A stretch of DNA of 58,627 nucleotides, from assembly GCA_946186375.1 (NCBI GenBank), contig CAMHMZ010000012.1, positions 1-58,627 of the forward strand, read 5' to 3'. Below the pieces are notes generated by a model. It searched no databases. It saw nothing but the letters and a program-made list of their open reading frames with translations, and was not told the origin of the DNA. This document shows positions 57,396-58,627 of the stretch, in pieces; within the stretch, counting starts at the first letter, position 1; each line of letters opens with the position of its first letter. Made by a program: the position numbers and the translations under genes. Source of the DNA: an uncultured Clostridia bacterium (GTDB taxonomy: Bacteria; Bacillota; Clostridia; Oscillospirales; Oscillospiraceae).

Positions 57396-58627
57396 ATGAA
57401 AGAACTGCCGAAAGTGTATGAACCGCAGGCCGTGGAGAAGAAGATCTATGACCTGTGGATGAAGGGGGGCTACTTCAAGGGCGTCATTGACCCGGAGAAA
57501 AAGCCCTTTTCCATCGTCATGCCGCCCCCCAACGTGACGGGGCAGCTGCACATGGGCCACGCGCTCGACGCGACGCTGCAGGATATCCTGACGCGCTATA
57601 AGCGCATGCAGGGCTATGCCGCGCTCTGGCTGCCAGGCGTGGATCACGCGGGCATCGCCACGCAGATCCGCGTGGAGCAGGAGCTGCGCGAGAAGGAGGG
57701 CCTCAGCCGTTACGACCTTGGCCGCGACAAGTTCCTCGAGCGCGTCTGGGACTGGAAGGCCCAGTACGGCGACAGGATCGTGGAGCAGCAGAAGAGCATG
57801 GGCGTCTCCTGCGACTGGGACCGCAGCCGCTTCACCATGGACGACACCTGCGCCAAGGCCGTGCGCGAGACCTTCTGCGACCTGTATGAGAAGGGCCTCA
57901 TTTATAAAGGCAGCCGCATCATCAACTGGTGCCCGCACTGCCGCACCGCGCTCTCGGACGCGGAGGTCGAATATAAGGATATGCCCGGACATTTCTGGCA
58001 CATCCGCTATCCGATCGAAGACTCTGATGAGGAGTTCATCATCGCCACGACCCGTCCCGAGACCATGCTGGGCGACACGGGCGTCGCGGTGCACCCTGAC
58101 GACGAGCGCTATAAGCACCTCGTCGGCAAAAACGCGATCCTCCCGCTCGTGGGGAGAAAGCTGCCCATCGTGGCCGACGATTACGTCGAGCTCGGCTTCG
58201 GCACCGGCGCCGTGAAAATGACACCCTGTCACGACCCCAACGACTATGAGGTCGGCCTGCGTCATAATCTCGAGCAGATCCAGTGCATCGACGAGGACGC
58301 AAAGATCATCAACGGCGGCAAGTATGACGGCATGGACCGCTACGAGGCCCGCAAGGCCATCGTCGCCGATCTCGAGGAGCAGGGCTATCTCGTCAAGGTG
58401 GAGCCCTACAGCCACAACGTCGGCTGCTGCTACCGCTGCGGCACGGTCGTGGAGCCGCTCACGAGCCCGCAGTGGTTTGTGAAGATGGCGCCGCTGGCGA
58501 AAAAAGCCATCGAGGTCGTGAAGGACGGGCGCATCAGGTTCGTGCCCGAGCGCTTTACGAAGACCTACCTCAACTGGATGGAGAACGTGCACGACTGGTG
58601 CATCTCCCGTCAGCTCTGGTGGGGCCA
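57396..58627 (+). CDS. valS: Valyl-tRNA synthetase (5' part, runs off the window)
   Basis: About 410 codons are present; the gene continues past 58627. ATG at 57396 follows AAAAGGAGAAGCACT. It is a class I synthetase with the HIGH motif [14 protein letters not shown] (about residues 43-56), [10 protein letters not shown], the start of the editing domain with [18 protein letters not shown], and a [11 protein letters not shown] segment at the window end. The KMSKS motif lies beyond the end. It is the target of the Val T-box. Confidence 0.97.
   Translation, partial: MKELPKVYEPQAVEKKIYDLWMKGGYFKGVIDPEKKPFSIVMPPPNVTGQLHMGHALDATLQDILTRYKRMQGYAALWLPGVDHAGIATQIRVEQELREKEGLSRYDLGRDKFLERVWDWKAQYGDRIVEQQKSMGVSCDWDRSRFTMDDTCAKAVRETFCDLYEKGLIYKGSRIINWCPHCRTALSDAEVEYKDMPGHFWHIRYPIEDSDEEFIIATTRPETMLGDTGVAVHPDDERYKHLVGKNAILPLVGRKLPIVADDYVELGFGTGAVKMTPCHDPNDYEVGLRHNLEQIQCIDEDAKIINGGKYDGMDRYEARKAIVADLEEQGYLVKVEPYSHNVGCCYRCGTVVEPLTSPQWFVKMAPLAKKAIEVVKDGRIRFVPERFTKTYLNWMENVHDWCISRQLWWG

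Noticed and set aside
56850..58592. 580-aa minus-strand reading frame
   Set aside because: It is antisense to the YcxB-like gene and valS and is not coding.

Overview
The window is about 60% GC and reads as chromosome of an anaerobic, endospore-forming Gram-positive bacterium of the class Clostridia. The signs are a complete spoIIIA operon, an alpha/beta small acid-soluble spore protein, three T-box leaders, type III glutamine synthetase, strong AGGAGG ribosome binding sites and many perfectly spaced sigma-A promoters. The GC content, the DUF11/NAGPA operon and the gene neighbourhoods fit Oscillospiraceae (Oscillibacter/Flavonifractor-like), but that placement is inference.

Layout. 1-4911 is an island between two inward-facing tRNA genes, Pro(CGG) and Gly(CCC). 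It holds a minus-strand NAGPA/membrane/DUF11 operon and a decayed fragment of a phage head module. That fragment contains a 5'-truncated minor capsid gene fused to a nuclease-like domain, a promoter-driven structured RNA, two small phage genes, a tRNA-like element with no anticodon arm, a triple hairpin leader and a truncated scaffold gene. 5141-12540 carries cardiolipin synthase, RdgB, a lipoprotein, a large GH38/57-like protein, and a CcdA/TlpA/thioredoxin thiol-redox operon. 12610-16454 holds a PIG-L deacetylase and two GPH-type symporters. 16581-19750 is a tryptophan T-box (UGG specifier) driving a TrpXYZ-type ABC importer. 19844-23050 holds an acyltransferase and the L21-L27-Obg operon. 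23151-27355 is an envelope-modification cluster (VanX-like peptidase, MBOAT, DHHW). 27512-33317 holds the SASP gene with a sequestered ribosome binding site, an operon built around a catalytically dead P-type ATPase with a HAD phosphatase and a TetR regulator, and glutamine synthetase III.

34019-47748 is the conserved sporulation/housekeeping cluster: spoIIIAA-AH, asp23, nusB, xseAB, ispA, dxs, tlyA, nadK, argR, recN. 47755-49675 is a Tyr T-box with a small cysteine protein and tyrS. 49726-52590 is a minus-strand XpaC/TelA/YbaK operon. 52777-54849 is a convergent GHKL kinase/LytTR regulator pair. 55190-56533 encodes a secreted cysteine-peptidase-like protein. 56570 to the end is a Val T-box, a YcxB-like gene and the start of valS.

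The most unusual items are four. (1) The P-type ATPase paralogue has lost the phosphorylated Asp, the TGES Glu, the CPC motif and the GDGxND motif, yet sits intact in a promoter/operator-equipped operon with a HAD phosphatase and a TetR regulator. (2) A compact RNA gene with its own promoter, a 12-bp closing stem and complementary loops lies next to the phage nuclease-like domain. (3) A tRNA-like element without an anticodon arm is followed by three AGACA hairpins ahead of the phage scaffold gene. (4) The SASP leader can hide its Shine-Dalgarno in a 13-bp helix.
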